From: Streptomyces noursei
GTDB lineage: Bacteria > Actinomycetota > Actinomycetes > Streptomycetales > Streptomycetaceae
Assembly: GCF_016917755.1 (NCBI RefSeq)
Contig: NZ_CP070326.1
Span: forward strand, 3,596,001 to 3,660,000
DNA length: 64,000 nucleotides
Reading direction: 5' to 3'
Both the position numbers and the translations under genes were made by a program. Within the stretch, counting starts at the first letter, position 1, and every line of letters begins with the position of its first letter. Under the pieces are notes generated by a model. It saw nothing but the letters and a program-made list of their open reading frames with translations. It searched no databases and had not been told where the DNA came from. Positions 43,546 to 52,479 of the stretch are shown piece after piece.

Positions 43546-45018
43546 TCAGCGGCCCCCGCCCGGAAGGCGCCGGCGCCGCAGCAGCGGCAGCACCGCCAGC
43601 CCGGCGAGCAGGCTGCCGACCGCCACCGGGAGCGCGGTCGCGCACAGGGCGCCGGCCGAGGCCGCCGCCCGGCCACCGGGGCCCGCCGCCCCGGCCAGGA
43701 AGACGCTGCCGTAGCCGGCGACGCCGATCACCTGGGCCAGCTGCGGGACGGTGGTCAGCACCCCGCTGGCGCCGGCGGCGTCGGCCGGGGCGATCCCGGA
43801 CAGCGCCAGGGTCAGCAGCGGGCTGGTGGTGAAGCCCATGCCCAGCCCCCAGAGCAGCTGGAGCAGCAGCACGACCGGGCCGCCGGTACCACCGCCGCGC
43901 AGGGCCGCGCCGAGGCCGAGATAGCCCACCGCGGCCAGGGCGCAGGCCGCGGCGATCATCGGCAGGTGCCACCGGGCGGGCAGCCGCTGCCAGGTCAGGC
44001 TGCCCACCGCCACGCCCACCGCCAACGGGGCGAAGGTCAGCCCGGCGTGCACCGCGGACTCCCCCAGGCCCGTCTGGAGGTGCTGGGAGAGGGCGAACAG
44101 GAAGCCCGCGTAGCCTGCCATGCAGAAGAACAGGGCCGCCGCGCCGCACACCAGGTCCGGCGAGCTCAGCACCCGTCCGGGCACCAGCGGTGTGCCTCCG
44201 CGCCGGGCCACCGCCCGCTCGACCAGGACGAACAGCCCGGCCGCCGGGACCACCGCGGCCAGGCACACCCCGGCCCACCGCGGCCAGTGCTGCTCGCGCC
44301 CCAGCACCAGCGGCACCACCAGCAACAGCAGCGTGCCGGTCAGCGTCACCAGCCCCGGCAGGTCCAGTCCCGCGGCCGTCCGGGCCGACTCGCGCGGCAG
44401 CAGTCGGGCCGCGGCGGCCAGCAGCGCCGCCCCGACCGGCACGTTGATCAGGAAGACCGGGCGCCAGCCGGTGCCGAACAGGTCCGCGCTGACCAGGAGC
44501 CCGCCGGCGACCTGCCCGACCACCACGGCCGCCGCGATCGCCGTCGCATACAGGCTCAACGCCCGGGCCCGGGCCCGCCCTTCGAAGGTGAGCTGGATCA
44601 GGCTGTATATCTGCGGCACCATCAACCCGGCGCCGAGCCCCTGCACCACCCGGGCACCGATCAGCGCCGCCGCCCCCGGCGCCAGCCCGCACGCGGCCGA
44701 GGCGAGGGTGAAGACGGCCAGGCCCAGCAGGAAGACGGTCCGGAAGCCGTGCCGGGCGCCGAGCCGGGCGCCGGTGATCAGCAGCGCCGCGTACGCCATG
44801 GTGTAGCCGGAGACGACCAGTTGGAGCGCGGAGCCGGTGGTGCGCAGCTCGCGGTGGATGGCCGGGGTCGCGACATTGACGACGGTGGCGTCCAGCAGCG
44901 CCATGAAGACCGCGCCGAGGACGACGACGAGAATTCCGGCCCCGCGGTCCGGCGCCGTCGGCGCATTCCGCGGGGTGTCGACAATTCCCTTGCCGGGGAC
45001 GTGTGTTGTTCCGCTCAT
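43546..45018 (-). CDS. MFS transporter, DHA2 type, of the first MmyB-MFS pair
   Basis: 490 residues from the ATG complementary to 45016-45018. About 14 membrane segments; LLDATVVNVATPAIHRELRT, then ITGARLGARHGFRTVFLLG (loop 2-3), ARVVQGLGAGLMVPQIYSLI and GQVAGGLLVSADLFGTGWR. Probably a proton-driven efflux pump. It is divergent from an MmyB-like regulator, with a 12-bp inverted repeat between the two, implying repression by that regulator. Confidence 0.9.
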   Translation of the reverse strand: MSGTTHVPGKGIVDTPRNAPTAPDRGAGILVVVLGAVFMALLDATVVNVATPAIHRELRTTGSALQLVVSGYTMAYAALLITGARLGARHGFRTVFLLGLAVFTLASAACGLAPGAAALIGARVVQGLGAGLMVPQIYSLIQLTFEGRARARALSLYATAIAAAVVVGQVAGGLLVSADLFGTGWRPVFLINVPVGAALLAAAARLLPRESARTAAGLDLPGLVTLTGTLLLLVVPLVLGREQHWPRWAGVCLAAVVPAAGLFVLVERAVARRGGTPLVPGRVLSSPDLVCGAAALFFCMAGYAGFLFALSQHLQTGLGESAVHAGLTFAPLAVGVAVGSLTWQRLPARWHLPMIAAACALAAVGYLGLGAALRGGGTGGPVVLLLQLLWGLGMGFTTSPLLTLALSGIAPADAAGASGVLTTVPQLAQVIGVAGYGSVFLAGAAGPGGRAAASAGALCATALPVAVGSLLAGLAVLPLLRRRRLPGGGR

Positions 45019-45045
45019 GACGGCGATCATCAGCGGCGGCGGATG

Positions 45046-45077
45046 CCGGTACCAGGACGCGGTGATCCTGGTACCGG
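45046..45077. promoter_or_regulatory. Operator of the MmyB-MFS pair: 12-bp inverted repeat
   Basis: CCGGTACCAGGA (45046-45057) and TCCTGGTACCGG (45066-45077) are perfect inverted repeats separated by eight bases. The inner core is TACCAG-N12-CTGGTA. The same core and spacing recur at 49726-49749 between the other divergent MmyB-MFS pair, so it is very probably the binding site of these regulators. Confidence 0.75.
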
Positions 45078-45120
45078 TGGTATCTGGCACGCGTCCGCGG
45101 GCGTCCTCGATGATGGTGCG

Positions 45121-46134
45121 GTGTCCGCGCCGCCCACCGCCCGCTCCGCCGTCACCGCCGCCGCCCGGCGCGGTGAACTCGCCGCGTTCCTCCGGCTCCG
45201 CCGGGAACGCCTCGCCCCTCAGGACGTGGGGCTGCCCGTCGGCCCGCGCCGCCGCACCCCGGGGCTGCGCCGCGAGGAGGTCGCCGAGCGCGCGGGTGTC
45301 GGGGTGGCCTGGTACACGTGGCTGGAGCAGGGCCGCCCGATCAACCCCAGCGTGCAGGTGCTGGACGCGATCGCCCGGGCGCTGCTGCTCGACCCGGCGG
45401 AGCGCGCGCATCTGCACCGGCTCGCGGCCGTCCCCGGCGCCGCCTCCGCCGCGCCCGCCCCCGCCGACCCGCCGCCCGGCGAGGGGACGCTCCAGACGAT
45501 CCTCGACGCGCTGAACCCGCTGCCGGCGGGCCTGGTCGACGCCCGTTACGACGTCCTCGCCTTCAACGACGCCTATGCCGCGCTCGATCCGCGGATGGCG
45601 CTGCTGCCGCCGTCGGAACGGAACGTGCTGTGGCGGCTGTTCACCGCGGACGAGGAATCCCAGCCACTGGTGGACTGGGAACACGAGGTGTCCTTCATGC
45701 TGGGGCACCTGCGGAACGAATTCGGCCGCCGGCTCCATGATCCGCGGTGGCAGGCGTATGTCCACCGGCTCTGTGCGGCCTCCCCGCGGTTCGCGGAGAT
45801 GTGGGCGCGCCATGACGTCTCCGCGCCGGCCGCGCACCGCAAGACGTTCCGGACCGCCGACGGCCGACGGGTGGCGATCGTCGCGACCGGCTTCACCCGC
45901 GCCGAGGCGCCGGACGCCAAGCTGTGGATCTACACGCCGGCGGACCCGGACGCGGCGCGGGTGCTCGGTGAACTGCTGGCCCGCTACCGGGCGGTCGGGG
46001 CGGCCGGCCTGCTCACCGGGGCGGCGGACCGGGCGCCCACGGAGGTCCGGCCCTCCGCGCAGCGGCCGGCCGGCGTCGGTCAGCCGCCGGAGGTGTCCAG
46101 CTCGGCGTCCTCGCCGACGCCGGCGCAGTCGTAG
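45121..46134 (+). CDS. MmyB-like XRE regulator (second copy)
   Basis: 337 residues from a GTG at 45121. HTH at about residues 15-85, with RRRTPGLRREEVAERAGV and AWYTWLEQGRPINPS. The MmyB-like half follows with AGLVDARYDVLAFNDAYAAL; LWIYTPADPDAARVLGELL ends the domain, leaving a 60-residue tail of low complexity. It probably represses itself and the divergent MFS gene through the operator at 45046-45077. The 3' end overlaps the convergent dusB gene by 55 bases. Confidence 0.88.
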   Translation: MSAPPTARSAVTAAARRGELAAFLRLRRERLAPQDVGLPVGPRRRTPGLRREEVAERAGVGVAWYTWLEQGRPINPSVQVLDAIARALLLDPAERAHLHRLAAVPGAASAAPAPADPPPGEGTLQTILDALNPLPAGLVDARYDVLAFNDAYAALDPRMALLPPSERNVLWRLFTADEESQPLVDWEHEVSFMLGHLRNEFGRRLHDPRWQAYVHRLCAASPRFAEMWARHDVSAPAAHRKTFRTADGRRVAIVATGFTRAEAPDAKLWIYTPADPDAARVLGELLARYRAVGAAGLLTGAADRAPTEVRPSAQRPAGVGQPPEVSSSASSPTPAQS

Positions 46135-47207
46135 GGGTCGCGCAGCCAGCCGTCGGGGAGCACCACGCGGTTGTTGCCGGACGTCCGGCCGCGCGGGCCG
46201 TCGGCGCCGGCCGGCCAGGGCTGGTCCAGGTCGAGCTCGTGCAGCCCCGCTTCCAACTCGGCGAGCGACGAGCTGATCGCCAGCCGCTTGCGCATCTCGG
46301 AGCCGACCGCGAAGCCCTTGAGGTACCAGGCGACGTGCTTGCGGAAGTCGATCACCCCGCGGGCCTCGTCGCCCAACCACTCGCCGAGCAGGGTGGCGTG
46401 CCGCACCATGACGTCCGCGACCTCCCGCAGACCGGGGGCCTTGGGGGCGCCGGTGCCCTCGAAGGCGGCCACCAGGTCGCCGAAGAGCCAGGGACGGCCC
46501 AGGCAGCCGCGGCCGACCACGACACCGTCGCAGCCGGTCTCCCGCATCATCCGCACCGCGTCCTCCGCCGACCAGATGTCGCCGTTGCCGAGCACCGGGA
46601 TCTCCGGGACGTGCTCCTTCAGGCGGGCGATGGCGTCCCAGTCAGCGGTGCCGCCGTAGTGCTGGGCGGTGGTGCGGCCGTGCAGGGCGATGGCGGTGAC
46701 GCCCTCCTCGACGGCGATCCGGCCGGCGTCGAGGAAGGTGAGGTGGTCGTCGTCGATGCCCTTGCGCATCTTCATCGTCACCGGCAGCGCGCCGGCGCCG
46801 GTGACCGCCTCCCGCAGGATGGCGCGCAGCAGGGGCCGCTTGTACGGGAGGGCGGAGCCGCCGCCCTTGCGCGTGACCTTGGGGACCGGGCAGCCGAAGT
46901 TGAGGTCGATGTGGTCGGCCAGGTCCTCTTCGACGATCATGCGGACGGCCTTGCCGACGGTGACCGGGTCGACGCCGTACAGCTGGATCGACCGCGGACG
47001 CTCGCTGGCGTCGAAGTGGATCAGCTGCATGGTCTTCTCGTTGCGTTCGACCAGCGCCCGGGTGGTGATCATCTCGCTGACGAAGAGGCCCTTGCCGCCA
47101 CTGAACTCCCGGCACAGCGTCCGGAACGGGGCGTTGGTGATCCCGGCCATGGGTGCCAGGACCACGGGGGGCTGCACCGTGTGCGGGCCGATCTGCAGCG
47201 AAGTCAT
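46080..47207 (-). CDS. dusB: tRNA-dihydrouridine synthase (DusB-like)
   Basis: 375 residues from the ATG complementary to 47205-47207; ATG 47216 is an alternative. FMN-binding barrel with VLAPMAGITNAPFRTL, the catalytic Cys in DLNFGCPVPKVTRKGGGSAL, HGRTTAQHYGGTADWDAI and IPVLGNGDIWSAEDAV, followed by the C-terminal helical tRNA-recognition domain. It reduces uridine to dihydrouridine in tRNA D-loops. The C-terminal 18 codons overlap the convergent MmyB gene. Core function; its position between accessory genes is the odd feature. Confidence 0.93.
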   Translation of the reverse strand: MTSLQIGPHTVQPPVVLAPMAGITNAPFRTLCREFSGGKGLFVSEMITTRALVERNEKTMQLIHFDASERPRSIQLYGVDPVTVGKAVRMIVEEDLADHIDLNFGCPVPKVTRKGGGSALPYKRPLLRAILREAVTGAGALPVTMKMRKGIDDDHLTFLDAGRIAVEEGVTAIALHGRTTAQHYGGTADWDAIARLKEHVPEIPVLGNGDIWSAEDAVRMMRETGCDGVVVGRGCLGRPWLFGDLVAAFEGTGAPKAPGLREVADVMVRHATLLGEWLGDEARGVIDFRKHVAWYLKGFAVGSEMRKRLAISSSLAELEAGLHELDLDQPWPAGADGPRGRTSGNNRVVLPDGWLRDPYDCAGVGEDAELDTSGG

Positions 47208-47281
47208 GGCTCCCATTGTCCCGCACCTGACCGGTCCCCCCGCCATGGGCCGCCGGGCCAGGATCGTTGTAGCGTTCAACC

Positions 47282-48739
47282 ATGACCGACCTCAGCCGCC
47301 GGCGGCGTCTGCTCGTCCTGGCGATCTGCTGCATGAGCCTGCTGATCGTCAGTCTCGACAACACCGTCCTCAACGTCGCCCTGCCGTCGATGCAGCACGA
47401 GCTGGGGGCCTCGGTCTCCGGGATGCAGTGGACGATCGACGCCTACACCCTGGTGCTGGCCTCGCTCCTGATGCTCGCCGGCTCGACCGCGGACCGCCTG
47501 GGCCGCCGACGGGTCTTCATGGCCGGGCTGGTGGTCTTCGCGCTCGGCTCGCTGCTGTGCAGCCTGGCGCCCGACCTGGGGTGGCTGGTGGTGTTCCGGA
47601 TGGTGCAGGCGGTCGGCGGCTCGATGCTGACCCCGGTCGCCATGTCGATCATCACCAACACCTTCACCGACCCCCGGGAGCGGGCCCGCGCCATCGGGAT
47701 CTGGGGCGGCGTGGTCGGCATCAGCATGGCCGCCGGGCCGGTGATCGGCGGGCTGCTGGTGCAGAGCGTGGGCTGGCGCTCGATCTTCTGGATCAACGTC
47801 CCGATAGGCGCCCTGGCCCTCCTGCTCACCTTCCGCTACGTGCCCGAGTCCCGCGCCCCCCGGCCGCGCCGGGTCGATCCGGTGGGCCAGCTGCTGGTGG
47901 TCGTACTGCTCGGCTCGCTGACGTACGCGATCATCGAGGCCCCGGAAGCCGGCTGGACCTCGGCGCAGATCCTGGCGTTCGCGGTGGTGTCGCTGGTCTC
48001 CCTGCTCGCCCTGATCTCCTACGAGCGGCGGCGCCGGGAACCGCTGATCGACCTGCGGTTCTTCCACAGCGCGCCGTTCGCCGGGGCGACCGTGATAGCG
48101 GTCTGCGCGTTCGCAGCGCTCGGCGGCTTCCTGTTCGTCAACACCCTCTACCTGCAGAACATCCGCGGCCTGTCCGCACTGAACGCCGGTCTCTACATGC
48201 TGCCGATGGCCGGGATGACGCTGGTCTGCGCGCCGCTGTCCGGGCGGCTGGTCGGCAGCCGCGGCCCGCGGCTGCCGCTGCTGCTGGCCGGCTGCGCCAT
48301 GGCGGCCAGCGGCATCCTGTTCGCGGCCTTCCACACCGAGGCGGCCCCCGCCCTTCTCTTCACCGGGTACGTCCTGTTCGGCATCGGATTCGGCCTGGTC
48401 AACGCCCCGATCACCAATACCGCGGTGTCCGGTATGCCGCGCACCCAGGCGGGCGTCGCGGCGGCGGTGGCCTCCACCAGCCGGCAGGTCGGGCAGTCGC
48501 TGGGCGTCGCGGTGATCGGCGCCGTACTGGCGGGCGGGGCGCACGCCGGCGCCACCCGCCCGGAGTTCCTGGCCGCCGCCCACCCCGCCTGGTGGATCAT
48601 CGTCGGCTGCGGCGCGGCCATCCTCCTCCTCGGCGCCCTGACCACCGGCGCCTGGGCCCGCGCCACCGCCCGCCGCACCGCCGCCCTCTTCGAGGACGAG
48701 ACGATCCACGACCACAGCCGGGCCAGCACGGGCTCGTGA
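47282..48739 (+). CDS. MFS transporter, DHA2 type, next to dusB
   Basis: 485 residues, about 14 membrane segments: SLDNTVLNVALPSMQHELGA, then AGSTADRLGRRRVFMAGLVV, VRMVQAVGGSMLTPVAMSII-like and VVGISMAAGPVIGGLLVQSV (antiporter motif C). It is divergent from dusB. A TAGCGT box at 47270-47275 ends six bases before the ATG and no ribosome site is visible, so the mRNA may be leaderless. It has no own regulator next to it on the divergent side. Its stop is 10 bases from that of the convergent third MmyB gene. Confidence 0.9.
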   Translation: MTDLSRRRRLLVLAICCMSLLIVSLDNTVLNVALPSMQHELGASVSGMQWTIDAYTLVLASLLMLAGSTADRLGRRRVFMAGLVVFALGSLLCSLAPDLGWLVVFRMVQAVGGSMLTPVAMSIITNTFTDPRERARAIGIWGGVVGISMAAGPVIGGLLVQSVGWRSIFWINVPIGALALLLTFRYVPESRAPRPRRVDPVGQLLVVVLLGSLTYAIIEAPEAGWTSAQILAFAVVSLVSLLALISYERRRREPLIDLRFFHSAPFAGATVIAVCAFAALGGFLFVNTLYLQNIRGLSALNAGLYMLPMAGMTLVCAPLSGRLVGSRGPRLPLLLAGCAMAASGILFAAFHTEAAPALLFTGYVLFGIGFGLVNAPITNTAVSGMPRTQAGVAAAVASTSRQVGQSLGVAVIGAVLAGGAHAGATRPEFLAAAHPAWWIIVGCGAAILLLGALTTGAWARATARRTAALFEDETIHDHSRASTGS

Positions 48740-48749
48740 CCGGGCCGCC

Positions 48750-49679
48750 CTACAGCACCAGCGAGTGGGCCAGCTTCTCCAGCTCCGTCAGGCGCTCCCG
48801 GGACGCCTCGTCCACCGGCGTGTACGTCAGCACCTTCGAGCCGAGGGAGGGCCCCAGCCACATGTTGGTGCTGGTCAGCTGGAGGATGCCGACGACCGGG
48901 TGCCGGAAGACCTTGACCGCGCCGGTCGTCCGCTCGACCTCGTGCTGCGCCCACAGCGCACGGAACTCCGGCGACGCCTCGGTCAACCGGGCCACCAGCG
49001 CCTTCCAGCCCGGCTCCGCGATGTGCTCGGCCATCGAGGCGCGGAACTTGGCGGTCATCGTGCGGACCGTGGCCTCCCGGTCGACCAGGCTCGCCCGCCA
49101 TCCGGGGTGGGTGAACGCCAGCCACATGCAGTTGCGGTCCTCGTCGGGCAGCGCGTCCAGGTCGCACAGCAGCTGCCCGTAGGTGCTGTTGTAGGCGAGG
49201 ATGTCGAACCGGCTGTTCTGGACGACGGCCGGGTACGGCGCGAGCTGGTCCAGGATCTCCCGCAGCGCCCGGGGGACGCCGGCGCACTCCTTGCCCGGCA
49301 GCGGATCGACCGCCCCGGCCAGCGCGAAGAGGTGGCTGCGCTCGGCGTGGTCCAGCAGCAGGGCGCGGGCGACGGCGTCCAGCACCTGCGGCGAGACGTG
49401 GATGTCCCGGCCCTGTTCGAGCCAGGTGTACCAGGTGACGCCGACGGCGCCGAGCTGCGCGACCTCCTCGCGGCGCAGCCCCGGAGTGCGACGGCGGGTG
49501 CCGCGCGGCAGCCCGACCTGCTCGGGGGTGATCCGCTCGCGCCGGCTGCGCAGGAAGGCCGCCAACTCCGCCCGCCGGACCGAGTCGTGGGCCCGGCGCC
49601 CGGCGCGATCCGCCGGTTCCGTCCCCGCCTCGCCCCTCGTCCCCGTCGCCCCGGCCGCCTCGCGCGCATCCACCGTCAT
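48750..49679 (-). CDS. MmyB-like XRE regulator (third copy)
   Basis: 309 residues from the ATG complementary to 49677-49679. A long upstream frame was rejected because it runs across the operator and MFS start. HTH with RRRTPGLRREEVAQLGAVGV and TWYTWLEQGRDIHVS, and a ligand-binding half with AVVQNSRFDILAYNSTYGQL. It ends in SKVLTYTPVDEASRERLTEL. Divergent from the MFS gene at 49781, sharing the operator TACCAG-N12-CTGGTA at 49726-49749. Probable repressor of that pump. Confidence 0.89.
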   Translation of the reverse strand: MTVDAREAAGATGTRGEAGTEPADRAGRRAHDSVRRAELAAFLRSRRERITPEQVGLPRGTRRRTPGLRREEVAQLGAVGVTWYTWLEQGRDIHVSPQVLDAVARALLLDHAERSHLFALAGAVDPLPGKECAGVPRALREILDQLAPYPAVVQNSRFDILAYNSTYGQLLCDLDALPDEDRNCMWLAFTHPGWRASLVDREATVRTMTAKFRASMAEHIAEPGWKALVARLTEASPEFRALWAQHEVERTTGAVKVFRHPVVGILQLTSTNMWLGPSLGSKVLTYTPVDEASRERLTELEKLAHSLVL

Positions 49680-49725
49680 GCGTCCAGCGTGCCGCAGCCC
49701 GCAGCCGGTTGCCAGGTAGCGCTCA

Positions 49726-49749
49726 TACCAGGATAAGAACACTCTGGTA
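49726..49749. promoter_or_regulatory. Operator of the second divergent MmyB-MFS pair
   Basis: TACCAG at 49726-49731 and CTGGTA at 49744-49749 are separated by exactly 12 bases, identical in core and spacing to the site at 45050-45073. It lies between the divergent regulator and transporter starts. Confidence 0.72.
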
Positions 49750-49780
49750 CCCGGCTGAGCGGGACGGGATTCTCGTCCCC

Positions 49781-51244
49781 GTGAGTGAAACACCCCTGGC
49801 ATCCGCCGCCCCCGCCACCCCGTCCACCGCCCCGGCGGCGGCCCGCCCCCGCCCGGCGACCGCGCCGCTGCTGACCCCGCTCGGCCTGCTGACCGTCCTG
49901 CTGGGCGCGGCCCTCCCCCTGATCGACTTCTTCATCGTCAACGTCGCCCTGCCGACCATCGACCACGATCTGCACGCCGGCCCCGCGATGTTGGAGATGG
50001 TCGTGGCCGGCTACGGCGTCGCCTACGCCACACTGCTGGTCCTGGGCGGCCGGCTCGGCGACATGGTCGGCCGGCGCCGCCTGTTCCTGTGGGGGCTGGC
50101 CGCCTTCGGCCTGACCTCGCTCGCCTGCGGACTGGCCCCGGACGCCTGGACGCTGGTGGCCGCCCGGGTCGCCCAGGGCGCGGCGGCCGCACTGCTGCTG
50201 CCGCAGGTGCTCGCCACCATCCAGGCCACGACCTCCGGCAAGCGGCGCGCCAAGGCCGTCAGCCTGTACGGCGGTACGGCCGGGGTCTCCAGCGCCGTCG
50301 GCCAGGTGCTCGGCGGGCTGCTGGTCTCGGTGGACCTGGCGGGCAGCGGCTGGCGCGCGGTGTTCCTGGTGAACGTCCCGATCGCCGCCGTGGCCTGGCT
50401 GCTCGCGGCCCGCACCGTGCCCGAGACCCGCTCGCCGCACCCCAGCCGGGTGGACGCTCCCGGCACCGCGCTGCTCGCCCTCGCCCTGATCAGCCTGCTG
50501 CTGCCGCTGACCGAGGGCCGCGCCGCCGGCTGGCCGTTGTGGTCCTGGCTGCTGCTGGCCGTCTTCCCGTTCGCCGCCGTGGCGTTCGTGGCCGTGGAGC
50601 GCCGCGCGGAACGCACCGGCCGCACGCCGCTGGTCCCGCCCTCGCTGTTCCACATCCGCTCCGTCCGCAGCGGCCTGACCATGATCGTCCCGTTCTCGGT
50701 GGGCTTCGGCGGCTTCATGTTCGTGGTGGCGGTGGCCCTGCAGAGCGGACTGCACTACGGGCCGCTGGCCGCGGGCGTCTCGCTGGCCCCGCTCTGCGTC
50801 GCGTTCTTCCTCGCCTCGCTGGCCGGGCCCCGGCTGGTGCAGCGCTTCGGGCGCAAGGTGGTGATCGCCGGCTCGCTGATCCAGGGCGTCGGACTCGCGC
50901 TCCTGGCGCTGACCGTCCACGCGGGCTGGCCCGGCATCCCGGTCGCCGCGCTCGCGCCGAGCATGACGGTGCTGGGCATCGGCCAGGGGCTGGTGCTGCC
51001 GGTGCTGCTGCGGATCGTGCTGAGCGAGCTGCCGGTGGCGCAGGCCGGGGTCGGTGGCGGCGTGATGGTCACGACCCAGCAGTCGGGCCTGGCACTGGGC
51101 GTGGCGACGCTCGGCACGCTCTTCCTCGCCCTGCTCCCCTCCGCCGGCATCCGCGACGCGTTCCTCGCCGCCCTGCTGACCCAGCTGGCGATCGTCGCGG
51201 GCACCACCCTGCTCGGCCTCCGCCTCCCCCGCACCATGCGCTGA
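49781..51244 (+). CDS. MFS transporter, DHA2 type, of the second MmyB-MFS pair
   Basis: 487 residues from a GTG at 49781; an upstream frame from 49709 crosses the operator and is not used. The first 45 residues are Ala/Pro-rich, followed by about 14 membrane segments: PLIDFFIVNVALPTIDHDLH, GGRLGDMVGRRRLFLWG, VAARVAQGAAAALLLPQVL and AVGQVLGGLLVSVDLAGSGW. Probable efflux pump, controlled by the divergent MmyB-like regulator. Confidence 0.9.
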   Translation: MSETPLASAAPATPSTAPAAARPRPATAPLLTPLGLLTVLLGAALPLIDFFIVNVALPTIDHDLHAGPAMLEMVVAGYGVAYATLLVLGGRLGDMVGRRRLFLWGLAAFGLTSLACGLAPDAWTLVAARVAQGAAAALLLPQVLATIQATTSGKRRAKAVSLYGGTAGVSSAVGQVLGGLLVSVDLAGSGWRAVFLVNVPIAAVAWLLAARTVPETRSPHPSRVDAPGTALLALALISLLLPLTEGRAAGWPLWSWLLLAVFPFAAVAFVAVERRAERTGRTPLVPPSLFHIRSVRSGLTMIVPFSVGFGGFMFVVAVALQSGLHYGPLAAGVSLAPLCVAFFLASLAGPRLVQRFGRKVVIAGSLIQGVGLALLALTVHAGWPGIPVAALAPSMTVLGIGQGLVLPVLLRIVLSELPVAQAGVGGGVMVTTQQSGLALGVATLGTLFLALLPSAGIRDAFLAALLTQLAIVAGTTLLGLRLPRTMR

Positions 51245-51297
51245 CCCGCAACGGAACCCGGGGAAGCCCCCGGGAAGTCCCGCACTCCTCCATTCAA

Positions 51298-51321
51298 CTG
51301 ACAGATATTGAAATCTGTCAG
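51298..51321. promoter_or_regulatory. Inverted-repeat operator upstream of the aldo/keto reductase
   Basis: CTGACAGAT and ATCTGTCAG are perfect 9-bp inverted repeats around ATTGAA. This A+T-rich palindrome stands out in its surroundings and lies about 90 bases before the reductase start. It resembles TetR- or MarR-type operators. The binding regulator is not identified; a TetR gene lies 1.6 kb downstream but has no obvious matching site in front of itself. Confidence 0.65.
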
Positions 51322-51408
51322 CCCATGTGTCATGGTTGATGCACGGCACGACGCGCCACCCACCCGTCGATGCCCTTTCCCCCTCCCTATGCACCCCAGG
51401 AGCACGCC

Positions 51409-52413
51409 GTGCAGACCCGCACCCTCGGCACCACCGGCCCGCAGACCTCCGCCCTCGGCCTCGGCTGCATGGGCATGTCCGCCCTCTACGGCGACGCCGA
51501 CCGCGCCGAATCCCTCGCCACCGTCCACGCCGCCCTCGAAGCCGACGTCACCCTCCTCGACACCGGCGACTTCTACGGCATGGGCCACAACGAACTGCTC
51601 ATCAACGAAGCGCTCCGCACGGCCCCCGCCGCCGCCCGCGAAAAGGCCCTGATCAGCGTGAAGTTCGGCGCCCTGCGCACCGTCGAGGGCGGCTTCAGCG
51701 GCTACGACGGCCGCCCCGCCGCGGTGAAGAACTTCGCCGCGTACTCCCTCCAGCGGCTGGGCACCGACCACATCGACATCTACCGGATCGCCCGCGTCGA
51801 CCCCGACGTCCCGATCGAGGAGACCATCGGCGCCATCGCCGAGCTCGTCGAGGCCGGCCACGTCCGGCACATCGGCCTCTCCGAGGTCGGCGCGGAGACC
51901 CTCCGCCGGGCCGCCGCCGTCGCCCCGATCTCCGACCTCCAGATCGAGTACTCCCTGCTCTCCCGCGGCATCGAGGACGCGATCCTGCCCACCGCCCGCG
52001 AACTGGGCATCGGCATCACCGCGTACGGAGTCCTCTCCCGCGGCCTGATCAGCGGCCACTTCGCCCGCGACCGCAAGCTCGCCGCCAACGACTTCCGCGG
52101 GATGTCCCCGCGCTTCCAGGGCGAGAACCTCGACCGCAACCTGGACCTGGTCGACGCCCTCCGCAAGATCGCCGACGAGAAGGGCATCACCGTCGCCCAG
52201 ACCGCCATCGCCTGGGTCCTCTCCCGCGGCGAGGACATCGTCCCCCTGGTAGGCGCCCGCCGCCGCGACCGCCTCACCGAGGCCCTCGGCGCCCTGGACG
52301 TCACCCTGACCCCCACCGACCTCACCGCCATCGAACAGGCCGTCCCCGCGGGGGCCGCCGCGGGCGACCGCTACCCGACGTCGCAGATGGCCCACTTGGA
52401 CAGCGAACGGTGA
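51409..52413 (+). CDS. Aldo/keto reductase (AKR13/YajO-like group)
   Basis: 334 residues from a GTG at 51409 with AGGAG upstream; longer ATG starts exist but extend into the regulatory region. LGLGCMGMSALYG is typical of the group, followed by LLDTGDFYGMGHNE (Asp, Tyr), ISVKFGALR (Lys), DIYRIARVDPDVPIEETIGA (His replaced by Arg-Val-Asp context) and IVPLVGARRRDRLTEAL for NADPH. One oddity: the usual YYQHR-type catalytic His reads YRIAR here. It should reduce aldehydes or ketones; the substrate is unknown. Controlled probably through the palindrome at 51298-51321. Confidence 0.87.
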   Translation: MQTRTLGTTGPQTSALGLGCMGMSALYGDADRAESLATVHAALEADVTLLDTGDFYGMGHNELLINEALRTAPAAAREKALISVKFGALRTVEGGFSGYDGRPAAVKNFAAYSLQRLGTDHIDIYRIARVDPDVPIEETIGAIAELVEAGHVRHIGLSEVGAETLRRAAAVAPISDLQIEYSLLSRGIEDAILPTARELGIGITAYGVLSRGLISGHFARDRKLAANDFRGMSPRFQGENLDRNLDLVDALRKIADEKGITVAQTAIAWVLSRGEDIVPLVGARRRDRLTEALGALDVTLTPTDLTAIEQAVPAGAAAGDRYPTSQMAHLDSER

Positions 52414-52479
52414 CCCTCCGCTGCGTGTCCGCCTGACGGCGGGTTGTCGCGTTGTCCGCTGCGCGGGGCTGTCGGGTGC

